Assembly: GCA_001931875.2 (NCBI GenBank)
Contig: MSJH02000521.1
Coordinates: 7,673-52,716, forward strand
DNA length: 45,044 bases
From: Byssochlamys sp. IMV 00236
Taxonomy: Eukaryota; Ascomycota; Eurotiomycetes; Eurotiales; Thermoascaceae
Direction: 5' to 3'
Positions 9,302 to 21,035 of this stretch are shown here, piece after piece. Positions within the stretch are counted from its first letter, which is position 1. Every line of letters starts with the position of its first letter. The position numbers were made by a program, and so were the translations under genes. The notes below the pieces were generated by a model. The model saw only the letters and a list, made by a program, of their open reading frames with translations, ran no database searches and had not been told where the DNA came from.

Positions 9302-11387
9302 CTATCCTTTCGTGATCCATCCACTGTGGACCATAAAGTCGTAGATCCGACTTGTCTTGGTAACGTCGATCTAGAAGAAAGTCAGCAATACTCGTTAGCA
9401 ACAGAGCCCTTTTGACTCACCTTGCAGAGTGTCCGAGCGTCTTTCTTTTTCAAACTGCCGTTCTGTTTCATGGCTTCCTTCAAGAGCGCCTCCTTGACCA
9501 CGAGATATGGCTTCGGCTGCATGTGTAGTACATTGCAGAGTTCGACTTCTTCTTTGGTCAACAAGTGCAAGTCGGGCGCCCCGTCATTCTCAAGCTTCCA
9601 AGGCGTCACCCCACTCAGCGGTTGGACGACGTATTTCGACTTTGCCGGTTGTGCCGTGTCGATGCCGTCCCCATTGCTGGCGAACATCCGATCAAAATCA
9701 TTCATCGGAGGCTTGGTCTCAGGAGCTGGCTTAGTCGTTGCCTTCTGCTGCTGCAGTCGTAAGGGCAGCTCTGGAGCCGTGAGCTGACTGGCGGCAGATG
9801 GCTGGTCGGGTTGCTGGGACTGCTTCGGACGCGCACTGGCTAATCGGTCAAATGACCCTTGCGGGATGGCTCTCTGCGCCCTCTGCAGCTTCTCCTGCTC
9901 GTACTTCTCGCCGCTCTTGAGGTCCCCAATGCCCATCTGGCGCCATTCCTGCAACTGGGCGATGGCGAGCCGCAGGTTGTGTTCATATTCAAGACCCTTG
10001 CAGAATTCCTCAAAGTCGTCGTGGTTCATCATCCGCGAAAACGGCTTCGCCTTGTTCAGCAGATCTCTCTCTTCTTTGGTACGCTTCTTCTCCTGAGCAG
10101 TATTTTTGCGGTATTCAAGCAGGTTGTGCTCGAAGAGAATCTTCTTGCGCTCCGTCCGTGCCGTCAGTCGGGAATTGTAGATCTCCATGACCGTCATCTT
10201 CAACTCCATCTCCGGCTCCATCTCGCCTTTCTCGTTGAGGCCATTGCCAGGTTCGAAGGTCATGTGCTGCACGGCCTCTTCCGCCTCATTCAGGAACTCC
10301 GTCTCAAACTCCAACCGACCGGGCATGTATCCTTGAACCTCATGGCAGGCTGGTACACTAGCAGTAGGCTTCTGCTTCGGTGTTGCAGGTGGCGCGGATT
10401 TGGCTGCCTCTTTGCGCTCTTCGATCCGTCGCTTCTTCCGCGCCTGGAACTCCTCCTTGGGGATACTGTCCTGAAGGCTCGTGTCATGGGGGTCCGCACG
10501 CGCCGGAAGGGGGAAGTTAGGACTGTTGATGTATGTGTCGATATAGTGATCCCGGACTTCATCTTTGGTCCGATAGCCACCAATATGATCGGCGATATCC
10601 GCCCATGAACCCAAACCGTAGATTTCCGCACCTTCCAGGAGCAGCAGCTCCTCATCCGCACCCCAGTCCTCCGTGTAGATGGGCACTGAGTTCTGCTCGA
10701 TCACTTGGTACGGATGCGTCCTGGGATCATGGTTCTTGGAGCTCTTCCCTTCCGAGAAACAGGGGACGCAGAGGTCGTACTCAGGGCATGCACTGTGCGC
10801 GCACGATATCCGGACCTGCAAACACGGTCAGTCTCCTCCCTTGGCCGACTCCCTTCACCATCATATAGGTTGCCCAGACTTACCGTCGAGGTCACGTCGA
10901 CGGAGCAGACATCGCAGTGGTATTTGGTGCCTCCCTCGGTGCCGCGCTGGGCGGTCTTCTTTCTTATTACACCCATCGCACTTTCGATCCGGTCATCCTC
11001 CGCCGCATCCGAATCCGTCTCGGAAAATGAATCGCGCCCTCCAGAAGCGGAAGAGGGCGACGCACAGCTGGACAGGCTCTCGAGGTCGTGGTCGTGGAAG
11101 AAGCGGTCGTAGCGCTGCGCAGGCCTTCTCCGCAGTCGAGTGGAGACGCGTGGTTGCGACGAGACGGGCTGTTTTCGAGGAGCGGCAGGGGTTGTTGAGC
11201 TGGAGCGCTTCGGGGGCGAATAATTGGGCGGGGGAAGGGGATGATTATTGTTGGTGGTGGTCTTGCGCGCGGTTGTTGCAGCTAGACTGGAGGTGTTAGT
11301 GTTGCAGCTGGCGGTGACTCTGGTCGTCTTCCGGGGAACCAGAGCGTCTTTGCGGGCGGTTGTTGGGCGCGGCTGCTTGCGGGCCAT
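9302..11387 (-). CDS. ada2: SAGA-complex transcriptional adaptor Ada2
   Basis: Three exons on the minus strand, 11387-10884, 10815-9421 and 9370-9302, with introns of 68 and 50 nt. Ada2 links Gcn5 to the histone acetyltransferase module of SAGA in the nucleus and stimulates nucleosomal acetylation. Domains in order: a ZZ zinc finger (KYHCDVC through [14 protein letters not shown], split by intron 1), a SANT/Myb domain ([21 protein letters not shown]), a coiled region rich in Lys/Glu/Arg, and a C-terminal SWIRM domain completed by the small last exon ([19 protein letters not shown]). The first in-frame ATG, at 11387, gives 655 residues, with a 137-residue basic and Ser/Thr-rich N-terminal extension. 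An internal ATG at 10976 (MGVIRKK...) gives 518 residues, with the ZZ finger near the N terminus as in yeast Ada2. I cannot decide between the two. The gene is divergent from ypkA. Confidence 0.93.
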
Positions 11388-11955
11388 CCTGATTGGCTGG
11401 CTGTGGCTCTCAGCCACCGGCACGCGTGCACCGCCTCCCTACGATCACGTGGGGGGACGGCCCCCGGGCGGTGAGGCTCAAGACGGCGTTCTCACTGGCT
11501 GATCGGCCAGTCGGTGTGGACAGTACTACTATGGTACTTGGTCAGTCAGCCGCACGCCTCAGGCAGCCCTTCCCCTCCCCCCAAACGGAATCGATCGATC
11601 CCTCCGAGTCTCCTGTTCCCACCCCAACTTGTTGTCTCAGACTCCCTCGTCCCCAGGGGTCTTTCGCTCTCTTCTTCCTCGTGCTGTGCTTCTAGATTCT
11701 GTCGTTCGTCACGGAGCACTTATCTGCCCTTCCCGTCCCAGTATCTTTACCTCTGTGGCTCCTGTCCGCGTCCGAAACACTCGGCTGTTGTGTGCGTTGC
11801 TTACAACCGGCTGTGGCTGTAACAGTTCGGTGTACGGCCAACGGCATCGAAATTATTAACCTCTTCCCTCGATCACTGCAGTTGCCCTGGGTTGTCCCTC
11901 AAACAGGACTGTCTGCTGGTGTTCTTTGTCGTGTACAATCGCACTGTCGACAAAG
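11388..11955. promoter_or_regulatory. Divergent promoter region ada2 / ypkA
   Basis: 568 bases separate the upstream Ada2 start from the YpkA start. A palindromic CACGTG (bHLH-type site) lies at 11446-11451, followed by a run of G, and an ATTGG pentamer at 11392-11396. The ypkA-proximal half is pyrimidine-rich and probably is 5' leader. If Ada2 starts at 10976 instead, the shared region is nearly 1 kb. Confidence 0.5.
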
Positions 11956-14207
11956 ATGTCGTGGAAACTCACCAAGAGTACGTTTCCCTAGTTTCGCGTC
12001 TGATATTCCCCTTTGGCGCCAGGTCGGGTCGAGGGAAGAAGAAGACGATGAAGGATCAACTGACAATTCATGACCAGAGCTGAAGGAGACTCATCTGGCA
12101 CCTCTGGCGCAGTCCTTTGGTCGCTCGTCGTCGACGTCCACGATTAAGGGTGAAGCGGCGGAGGAGACACCCGTGTCATCTCATCCCCCCAGTATAAATA
12201 CGGCCAGTGCCAATGGGATCTGTAAGTGAATTTACGGGTCGGGTCACCAACAAGTGAATGCAGATCTGACACCATGTGAACACAGCGGCCTCAGAGGCTT
12301 TGGTTTCACCACCAGCACCCCCGACGAAACCTGGTATCCTTATCGTGACACTTCATGAGGGAAAGAGCTTCTCGCTTTCGCCTCACTATCAACAGATCTT
12401 CAACTCTCACTTCCAGAACAGTGGTGCCTACAGTTCCTCTGTTCGTCCCAGTTCATCCTCTTCGCACACCAATGGTCCCGCTAGCTCCTATGTCGCGAGT
12501 AACCGACCGCAGTCGACAAGCGGCGGTATCAACGCTGCCCCCACTATTCACGGTCGATACTCGAGCAAATACCTTCCATATGCCCTGCTCGATTTCGATA
12601 AGAATCAGGTCTTTGTAGATGCTGTGTCAGGCTCCCCTGAGAACCCCCTGTGGGCTGGTGACAACACCTCCTTCAAGTTCGATGTTTCCCGTCAGACAGA
12701 ATTGAGCGTCCAGTTGTACCTGCGGAATCCTGCTGCCCGGCCTGGTGCTGGTCGCAGCGAGGATATCTTCCTGGGAGCCGTCAAGGTGCACCCCCGCTTT
12801 GAAGAGACCAAGCCGTACGTGGACGATCCCAAGTTGAGCAAGAAGGATAACCAGAAGGCCGCTGCTGCTCATGCTGAGCAGGAGCGGACAATGGGTCAGC
12901 TGGGAGCAGAATGGCTGGATCTGCAATTCGGTACGGGTTCGATTAAGATTGGCGTGTCATTCGTCGAGAACAAGCAGCGCAGCATGAAGTTGGAGGACTT
13001 TGAACTTCTAAAAGTTGTTGGAAAGGGCAGTTTTGGCAAGGTCATGCAGGTCATGTGAGTATCTCCGGTGAAAAGAGACACTCTATTTTCTCGCGCTCGA
13101 TGCTAATCTCCCCAACAGGAAGAAAGATACCGGCCGGATCTACGCCCTGAAGACCATTCGCAAGGCTCATATCATTTCTCGTTCCGAAGTCGCCCATACT
13201 CTCGCTGAAAGATCTGTGCTTGCACAGATCAACAATCCGTTCATCGTTCCTCTCAAGTTCTCTTTCCAGTCGCCAGAAAAGCTCTACCTGGTGTTGGCAT
13301 TCGTCAACGGTGGTGAACTTTTCCACCACTTGCAGAAGGAACAGCGATTCGACATCAACCGGGCGCGATTCTACACAGCAGAGCTCCTCTGTGCCTTGGA
13401 ATGTTTGCACGGTTTCAAGGTCATCTACCGTGATCTCAAGCCGGAAAACATTCTGCTTGATTATACAGGACACATTGCCCTCTGCGACTTCGGTCTCTGC
13501 AAGCTCGACATGAAAGATGAGGACCGCACGAACAGTAAGCTCATACCTCGTCTCCAAATTTCCCTGGAAACTGCTGACCATATTAGCTTTCTGCGGAACA
13601 CCGGAATACCTTGCTCCTGAGCTCTTGATGGGTAATGGTTACACCAAATCCGTCGATTGGTGGACTCTTGGTGTCTTGCTTTATGAGATGTTGACGGGTC
13701 TTCCACCATTCTATGATGAAAACACCAACGAAATGTACCGCAAGATCTTGCAGGAGCCATTGACGTTCCCCAGTCATGATATCGTGCCTGCTGCCGCGCG
13801 AGACCTGCTCACGCGTCTGCTCGACCGTGACCCTCAGCGTCGTCTGGGCGCCAATGGTGCGGCTGACATCAAGGCTCACCACTTCTTCTCCAACATTGAT
13901 TGGCGTAAGCTCCTCCAGAGGAAGTATGAGCCAAGCTTCCGTCCCAATGTGGTAAGTATAAACTCCTCGCTATATCCTTCAATCTGAGTTGATGTCTGAC
14001 ACCGTGCAGGTTGATGCCCGTGACACCGCCAACTTTGATCGCGAGTTCACTTCCGAAGCCCCTACGGACTCATACGTCGATGGACCGGTCCTGTCGCAGA
14101 CCATGCAGCAACAGTTCGAAGGATGGTCCTACAACCGTCCCGTTGCTGGGTTAGGTGACGCCGGAGGTAGTGTGAAGGATCCATCTTTCGGCAGCATCCC
14201 GGAGTAA
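11956..14207 (+). CDS. ypkA: AGC-family protein kinase YpkA (Ypk1/SGK type)
   Basis: Six exons: 11956-11977, 12078-12221, 12286-13054, 13119-13534, 13587-13951 and 14010-14207. All junctions keep frame, giving 637 residues. Ypk kinases act downstream of TORC2 and Pkh at the plasma membrane to control sphingolipid synthesis, polarity and growth. The N terminus (MSWKLTKKLKE) and the C2-like region before the kinase domain are typical of fungal Ypk proteins. Kinase marks: Gly-loop GKGSFGKV, catalytic Lys323 (YALK), YRDLKPEN with Asp417, DFGLCK, activation loop TFCGTPEYLAPE with the Pkh-type target Thr451, and the AGC tail with EAPTDSY (turn-motif region) and the hydrophobic motif FEGWSY (Ser612, TORC2-type site). 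Intron 4 splits the activation-loop Thr codon. Sch9 is the alternative, but length and N terminus favour Ypk. Confidence 0.94.
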
Positions 14208-15817
14208 GCAGCTGCAGGCTCAGTGTCCCGTTTTCTTTTCGAATAGGTATTGTCGTCAATGCGCAGCCTGTCGCTTTCGACGGTTCAATCGAAACGAATC
14301 CCGTTTGTACCTCTTCATTTTTTTCGTTCTTTTCTTTTTTTCACATGCCGCTAGACTTCCGCTGTTTCTCAGATCTGACCGTGGTGTCGAATTCGCGGTA
14401 TCTTGCATGCAGTCTTTTCTTCTCTGGATCTAGATTTTCTTTCAACGGCGATGTGGCTCTTCACAGTCGGGTGCAGTTCTCTTTCTCTTCGATCGCTCGC
14501 GCTTCACACAGGCAGGTCCCTTGCATAGCCCACGCCACCCTCCTTCCTCCATCAAGTCCTTGCTGTGTCAGCTTTCCGTTCTTTGTTGCTTATGTTGCCC
14601 GTCTCTTCGGAAACATACAGGCCGAGGAGGAAAAAGAAAGCAGCCAAAGACTGAATTTTCTCACCGTTCACCCAACATACCCCCGATCGTATTTACCTGG
14701 TTTCCTCGCGAGATTCCTGGGCTTTGTTCACACAAGTGTTGTCTGTTTCGATCCGCCGGTCCGATCCCAGTTCGTCTCAAACGTTCGCGAAATGCATGCA
14801 ATTGGCGTGGAACTCAAATTAAGTCATAAACTGTTTTTTCTTTCTGCCTCAAAGACTCCCTTGTTCAATCGGTTTATTCGGTCCTGTTTTCTCTCTCTCG
14901 TCAATTGTTTCCATGGTATGGATCTCTTAGTCTCGCCGTTCGTTTTCTCACGTTGTCTGGGCCCTTCGCTGGGACCGACTCGATGTGGAGCAACAACAAA
15001 TATAAGAGATCTCTGAAAACTGTCGCCTACCATGATTAGGTTTATACTTCGTAGTCTCGCGGATACCAACCTAATGCACGCAAATTAGGCAACCATTCCT
15101 TGAGCTGTACTTACAGCTGAGCAAGAGAATGCTCGATTCAACCTCGTACTTCGACGACTTGCGTCGCATCTGACAGCATTACTACTTGAACGGCTTGCAC
15201 TGAGATAATTATCAGATCGTTCACTTCTACACGGCTTGTACCCTCTTGGTCTACCTCATTATATCAGAACAATCTTCCTATAAAACCTAACCCGCTAATA
15301 TCGTTCTGGTGATGCTTTTGGCCAGAAGAAGACGGGAGGAGGAAATGAGTGAAATATATATATATATATAAATATCCATCTTTGCCCCGAAAGAAGAGGA
15401 TTCTACATGGGCGGAAGGTAGTGAAATGGGGTTTCAAGAAGAAGAAGAAGAAACTAAGAAGAAAAAAAAGGATCCAAAGTCTTTTCATATTCATATTCAT
15501 CTCGATTCAGTACAATAAAAAAAAAACAACTCAGTTTCAGTTTCGATGCGATTTTCTACCGAAATCGATCCGACACGATTCCATTCCGATTGAACAAAAC
15601 AGACCGCCAAGTGCTGGGAAAAGGATTAGGAGAGGAAGAAGAGAAAGGGAAGAAAGAAAAAACAGCTGAAGTGAAGGAGGCAAAGGGAAGGGGCGGGGTG
15701 AGAATGTCCCCCTCCAACATGAGAAGCAGATTGTTGGCCCTGGCTTGGTCGTGTTCTAGTCATGCGACTTTGGCTCGACGTAGAGAGGGCTGGCGTTGTG
15801 GATTTGAAGCTCTAGAT
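14208..15817. other. Convergent intergenic region between ypkA and the coatomer beta' gene
   Basis: 1.6 kb between two converging genes, pyrimidine-rich in its left part. A 223-codon ATG frame (14345-15016, +) lies entirely in this presumed 3' UTR and is discussed under findings. A short TA run lies near 15355-15370, then purine-rich sequence with GAAGAA repeats. No gene is supported. Confidence 0.55.
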
Positions 15818-18765
15818 TCATGCTTCCGCCTCCTCTTTCTCTTCCTCTTCCTCTTCAGCTTCAGCTTCGGCAGTAGTCTGGACTTCGGGCTCTCCATTAG
15901 CCGCAGTCTGCGCACCATCGCCCTCCACGTCGATAAGCGACTCTGACGATGGGGGCTCAGGAGCGGGACCTTCCTTCTCTAGTCGCAGGTATTCATCCCA
16001 CTCGGGGAACAGGTCATCGTCAGTTTGAACATCCTCCGGGGCGCCCGGAGGAACACCAATGAGGCGGGAGATCTTTGTCTTGCCCGAAGCCTCGAGTGAT
16101 TTCTTCCACTGGACGACGAGAGCTGGAGCACGCGAGGGCTTGTACGTCTGGGCGAAAAGAGCAGCCTCTGTGAGGCGGTTCGTCTTGACCAGAATATCGA
16201 TACAGCCATCAATATCTCTAGCCTCCCAAAGGGCGGAGAACGCAACGTTGTGTAGACTAGCAGCGGATGCCTTCTCTGCTACGGATCGAAGGCCCTCTGT
16301 GTTGGCGCTAGCGGTGTAGAGGAGTAATAGGGAGCCGAAGTCCTTGGCCTTCTCAAAGCACTCATCTGCAAGGGCAAAGTTCCATGCGGACAGAGCGGCA
16401 TCGCCGACTATTTTCCATTTATGCTCCACATCTGCTTCGCGGGCAATCTCAAGAGCAACGTCCAGCTTGTTGAGGGACAGAGCAAGCTCGAACCGGTGCT
16501 CAGGATCGGTTGCTACCTCCAAGGCCATCTCCTTGTAGCCTTGACCCTCCAGAAAGCGGGCAATCTTGTTCATCTGGTCTGCTGGAATATCTGGCAGGAG
16601 CTCAGCAGCAGCATCCATGTCTCCACGGAGTACCAGAGTCTGGTACTCGACCACTGACAACGACAGGGCAAAAGAGACAACGTTGACATCCTTGTCAGAA
16701 AGATAGATGCGGCCATCACGAGGGAGGTAGCCCAGAAGGTACATGGGCTGGTCAAAGTGGGAGATGGTGTAGGTCTGATCACCGACCAGGTAGTTGAGGC
16801 GGTTGGTCGAGTTGGTGTAAATGAAGCAGTCACCGACCCACTCTCCAGTTCGAACGGTTTCATTGATATCAGTAACCACTTCAAACGCTGACTCCACTCC
16901 ATCCTCGTCGGCTTCGCCTGCGTTCAAGCCATTGATGTAGTTCTCTCGCGAGAAGCGGAGCACATAGAAGGTATCTTCACAAGCCAGCGTGACCAGCTCG
17001 CCAGATTCAGACCAGTAGACCTAGGGAAGTCAGTTAATCTTTCATCAAACCTTTTTGTCACACGATATGCACTTACATCCTTTGGGTCAACTTCAATACG
17101 TCGCACCAAGTTGCCTGTCTCCCAGTCGAACATTCCGATACCGCTCTGGCCCTTGACACCGAGTAGTACACCTCCAGTGAGACCTTCAGCCTGGAAACCA
17201 ACATCCAGACCTCCGCTCTTTTCCTTGAAGTTCTTGAAGATCTTGACACTGGTCGTCGACTCTCGGATGGCATAGTCATTACTGTTATCTTTGGCGCCCC
17301 AGGCGAAATCCAAGGCCTGTCCAAAAGCCTTGTTACGCCATGCAAGGGCGGTATAGATGATGTATTCACCGTCCCCGCAAACAGAGACGAATCGACCGTT
17401 GGGAGAGTGCGATAGCGTCTGCGGATAGACTTCGCATGATCCCAGCTCCTTGGTCGGGAGAGAAAGAGGAGACCCGTCTTTGACCGACGCATCAGCACCC
17501 TTGATCACTGTCGAGACAACCTCGTTGTGTCTGGCCCAGACAATCTTGCCAGAACCATCCATAGAAACAGCCGGTTCTTCTCTACCCATCTTGACCACAA
17601 CGGCTCCATCATCGAAACCCATGGCAATAGCCTGCTTGCCACGCTGGTAACTGACACACCAAGCTCTTTCGAGACCGTAACTCAGCGACTGCTCCAGTCT
17701 GTATGTGTTGGCGTGCCAGATCTTGATCGTTCCATCTTCGGAACCGGAAATGATGACCGGCAACTCGGGGTGGTAACAGGCGAATGAGACATTGCTGGTG
17801 TGCCCCTCCAGTGTCGCAATGAGTGCTTTGGTGGTATAATCCCATACCTTGACCGTCTTGTCATCGGATGTGGTCAGGAGATAAGGCTTGTCAGCCTGGG
17901 GATAGTAGTCGACATGGTTCACACCCTTCGTCTCGTGCGCCTCGAGAGTGAAATTCGGATGGCTAGAACCCAGACTCCAGATCTTGACTGTGCGGTCAAG
18001 ACACGCAGAAGCAAAGGTGTTAGTGTCCTTGGGGTTGATAGCCAGTCCCATGACATAGTGGTTATGGCCCTCAAAGACCTGAACGCATTTCCAGCCCTTA
18101 TCCCAGTCCCAGAGCTTGATTGTCATATCATCGGAGGCAGTAAGGACGAAGGGTTGAGTCGGGTGGACAGCAATGGAACGAATATAATCCGGGTGAGCTT
18201 CGAACGACGTGATCTTCTCCGAGGTGTTATAGTTGTAGACGCGAAGTTGGAAGTCATCGGAACCGCAAACAATCCAATTCTTGCGGGCAATAAAGCGACC
18301 GGCTCGAACAGGAACATCGGTGAGCTCGAATGTCTTGATAATTGACTATAAACAGAGGAGGCTGTCAGTAATCGTCGTCTGCGCGTGCTATAGTGGCCAG
18401 ACGCACCTGAGTCTCATAGGACCAAATGTAGACGTGGCCTGCGACTGCGCATCAGCATAACTCTAAACCATCCCACTCTGCCCGATCGCAACACACCGCT
18501 GTATAATGTAGTCAGGATCTAGGATACTGTTAGCAATGCCAAAGAAAAGGTCAGATCGGTTTCCCCTTACCCATGGCTCTGTTGGATGGAAGTCAATGCC
18601 CTTGACCCGCTCCGAGCGGGCGAAGAGCTGACGCTGTACGTCGCAATGGCAGTCAGCATTTCCATAATTCACTCCAATCGCAAGACTTCAAATAATATTC
18701 GTCTCCCGAGAATACTATATACCAAAAGTTCAGACGAAGTGGCGTACCTTGATGTCCAACCGCAT
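15818..18765 (-). CDS. sec27: Coatomer (COPI) beta' subunit
   Basis: Six exons on the minus strand: 18765-18748, 18633-18571, 18518-18497, 18438-18407, 18345-17077 and 17020-15818. All joints keep frame and give 868 residues. Beta'-COP is a coat subunit of COPI vesicles, which return cargo from Golgi to ER; its propellers bind dilysine retrieval signals. The N-terminal sequence MRLDIKRQLFARSERVKGID (exons 1-2) is the conserved start of the family. WD40 repeats follow (for example MTIKLWDWD, RTVKIWSL, DKTVKVWDY, GTIKIWHA) through about residue 300, then a second propeller and the alpha-solenoid coatomer WD-associated region. The C terminus is acidic and Glu-rich. The first four exons are tiny (18, 63, 22 and 32 nt), so ORF-based gene finding would miss the true N terminus. 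Confidence 0.95.
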
Positions 18766-19653
18766 GTTCTCGCCTTTAGGTGGGAGAAACGCGCGACTGT
18801 GTGCGGCCACGGAAAGGCCTTCCTGGTTTCAAGGTTATCCCACTCCTGTGGCAGCGGGAGACTTCGCCTCTGGTGATTCGGTTGTAAATCCCTCTATTCC
18901 CCAAAGCGCTGGGTTGAAATAAAGGGGGAATCCAAGATATGGTCTTTCTTAAACTGGTGTCCTCCTTGTCCCTGATGTGTCCAGTTGGGGACTCCGGCCG
19001 CAGTCCCACCAGCTGTCTAAAACCGGTTAGCGTGTACTCTACATCACCGCCTTGGGTGGCAGAAAAAAGGCTAGTAATGATCAATTATGGCAATCGACTC
19101 TGGCTGTTTAACTAGATAGTCCTCGAAAGATCTCCCTTCTGAATTTAGGATTGTATGTGGAATTGGAATGGGATATGTTTAAAGACTGAGGTAATAAAGG
19201 CTATATGCTCTGCTTTATTACAGCATCCTTTCGTTTTCGTGTGCTTATTTACATTCTGAGAAGCCAACATACATGAGGCTCTTACGACTAGTAACTAAGC
19301 CCAAAATAAATCATAGAGTTCGTGCAAAGAAAAGAGAAAATTTGGTCAGCCAATTGGCATGGTATAAAGAGATCAAACACAATGGTAATTTTCCGTAAAA
19401 GTATAGTTTTTCTATTGACTGTCATTTCGCAGATCAATACATCCTATGTCGATATAGCTTGCTGACAGGGCGTTTCCAGATCTAGTTATGCCCTAATACA
19501 AGTTCTAGTATGAGACAGGAAGCCATTCCCGTGCAGTGAAATACAAGAAATACATGAAAAAAGGATTGATTGACACACGAATGTGTTATATCCGTCCACA
19601 TCAACGGCAGGCCATTAATAAATACAAGTAGTCTTTAACCGCGCACATATCGT
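18766..19653. other. Promoter region of the coatomer beta' gene and 3' flank of the complex I gene
   Basis: About 890 bases between two minus-strand genes. The left part should be the promoter of the coatomer gene and the right, AT-rich part the 3' flank of the complex I subunit. No gene or clear motif recognised; short frames at 18586-18876 and 18776-19084 overlap on opposite strands. Confidence 0.55.
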
Positions 19654-20511
19654 TTACACCTTGCTGGAGGCATCCGATGTGCGGGCAAAGTACTCCCACT
19701 GTCCTGGTTTGGGCTTCTCCTCGAGTTCCTCCCAACTGCGAACCATGTCAGTGTCAGACACGCAATCAGGGGGTTAATGTCCGATTCACTTACACCTTGG
19801 CCTTGGCCAATTCATCGACAAGCTTCAGCTCGCCTTCAGCGACCTGGATAACTTCCTCGATCAGACCAGCACCGATCTTCTTCTCGATCTCGGAAACCCT
19901 AAGGGCCGGTTAGTTTAGACGGCAAGGCGTACGCTGGGCTATGACTGGGCTACATACTGCTCTGCCTCCAGAGCGGGCTCGTTCTCCCACTGCATGCTCT
20001 CGGTCTCAAAATCCGAGTCCTTCATTTTGGCCGCAGTAGACTCTTCAATGGCCTCGTGCCACCGGGCTTCTTCTTCCGGGGTACGGGCGGGGCCTTCCGT
20101 GGTGGGCTCAAGAACTTCACCATCCCACTCATTACCGCGGGGGTTGTGTTCGACAAAGTCATCCTGCTGCTTAGCAGCAAAAGTGTAAGAGCCATCCGCA
20201 CGACGAAGTTTCTGGAAACGATCCGGCTCAGCCTCGACGGTTTTCTTCACGCGCTCCAGCCATGTCTCAAATCCTGGTGGCTTGGTAGACTCGACGATTT
20301 GCAGACGGTGTCGCGTAAGAGCCTCGGTAGCCTGACGGTAAGCTGACGACTCGGGGAAAGCCTTAAGCTTCTCGAGAGTGGTGGTGTATAGGTAGATCAG
20401 AGTCGGGCGCGGACTAGGGTGAGTGACGAGACCGGTCAAACCGGTGGGAGTGAAGGGCTCGAGGTAGCGGCCCGGCTTGACGTTGGCCAGCAACCGAAGA
20501 GCGGACCTCAT
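19654..20511 (-). CDS. Mitochondrial complex I subunit, NDUFA5/29.9 kDa type
   Basis: Three exons on the minus strand, 20511-19958, 19898-19794 and 19735-19654, with introns of 59 and 58 nt, give 246 residues. This is the fungal 29.9 kDa (B13/NDUFA5) accessory subunit of NADH:ubiquinone oxidoreductase, part of the matrix arm of complex I. Diagnostic is the conserved N-terminal segment LANVKPGRYLEPFTPTGLTG followed by HPSPRPTLIYLYTTTLEKL and the YRQATEALTRHRLQIVE helix. The rest is the fungus-specific C-terminal extension with WENEPALEAEQVSEIEKKIG and a final PKPGQWEYFARTSD. The chosen ATG starts a basic, Leu-rich N terminus (MRSALRLLANVK) fitting mitochondrial import. Upstream codons stay open but lack an ATG close by. 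Divergent from the PDI gene. Confidence 0.92.
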
Positions 20512-21035
20512 CTTGAGGGTGTACGGGACAGAAAGAATACAATTGACCCGGATACGGGTTGGTAGAAACCGAATTGCAAGTGGCTGTGGCAGATATCCGG
20601 ATATCTCGCCGTTGTTCGATGCGCAGGTCGATGGTGGTGAGCCGCCTGGCCGGAGCGGATAAACATCGATTCCCGGCCAAGCCGAATCGAGCAACGGCCA
20701 GAATCCCCCGGCTGCGAAACATCAAAGGAGGCTCGAGAGTCTCAAGGGGTCGTCTCTGTTCCGCTCTGATAATCATCCACTTGTTCAGATGCTGCACAGC
20801 ACTGCATAGCACCAGCGTGTTTCTTCTGAGGTGCAGGCACTGCTGCGAACCGTGAGGTGTTGACAAGCGTCCAAGTCGGCGCTCCAAACGGTAGACCATC
20901 GCCTGGTCGTCCGATGTGCCACCTGTGACTGCCGCAGTTCGATTTCTCTTCCTAAACGCACCACTACTCTCGTTTCTCCCTCCATTTGGAAAGCTTTCAT
21001 CTCGTTCAGGTCGCTGACCTAGACCGTCCGCCAGC
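20512..21035. promoter_or_regulatory. Divergent promoter region complex I subunit / ER PDI, with a UPRE-like site
   Basis: 524 bases shared by two divergent starts. CAGCGTGTT at 20813-20821 differs by one base from the yeast UPRE-1 core CAGCGTGTC, bound by Hac1 in the unfolded-protein response. It lies about 215 bases upstream of the PDI start. A single near-match is weak evidence by itself, but the gene it precedes is an expected UPR target. Confidence 0.4.

Noticed and set aside
9859..10608. 249-codon plus-strand frame inside ada2
   Set aside because: Antisense to the conserved Ada2 coding sequence; Leu-rich low-information content with no motif.
17800..18345. 181-codon plus-strand frame inside the coatomer gene
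   Set aside because: Antisense to the WD40 region; no recognisable domain.
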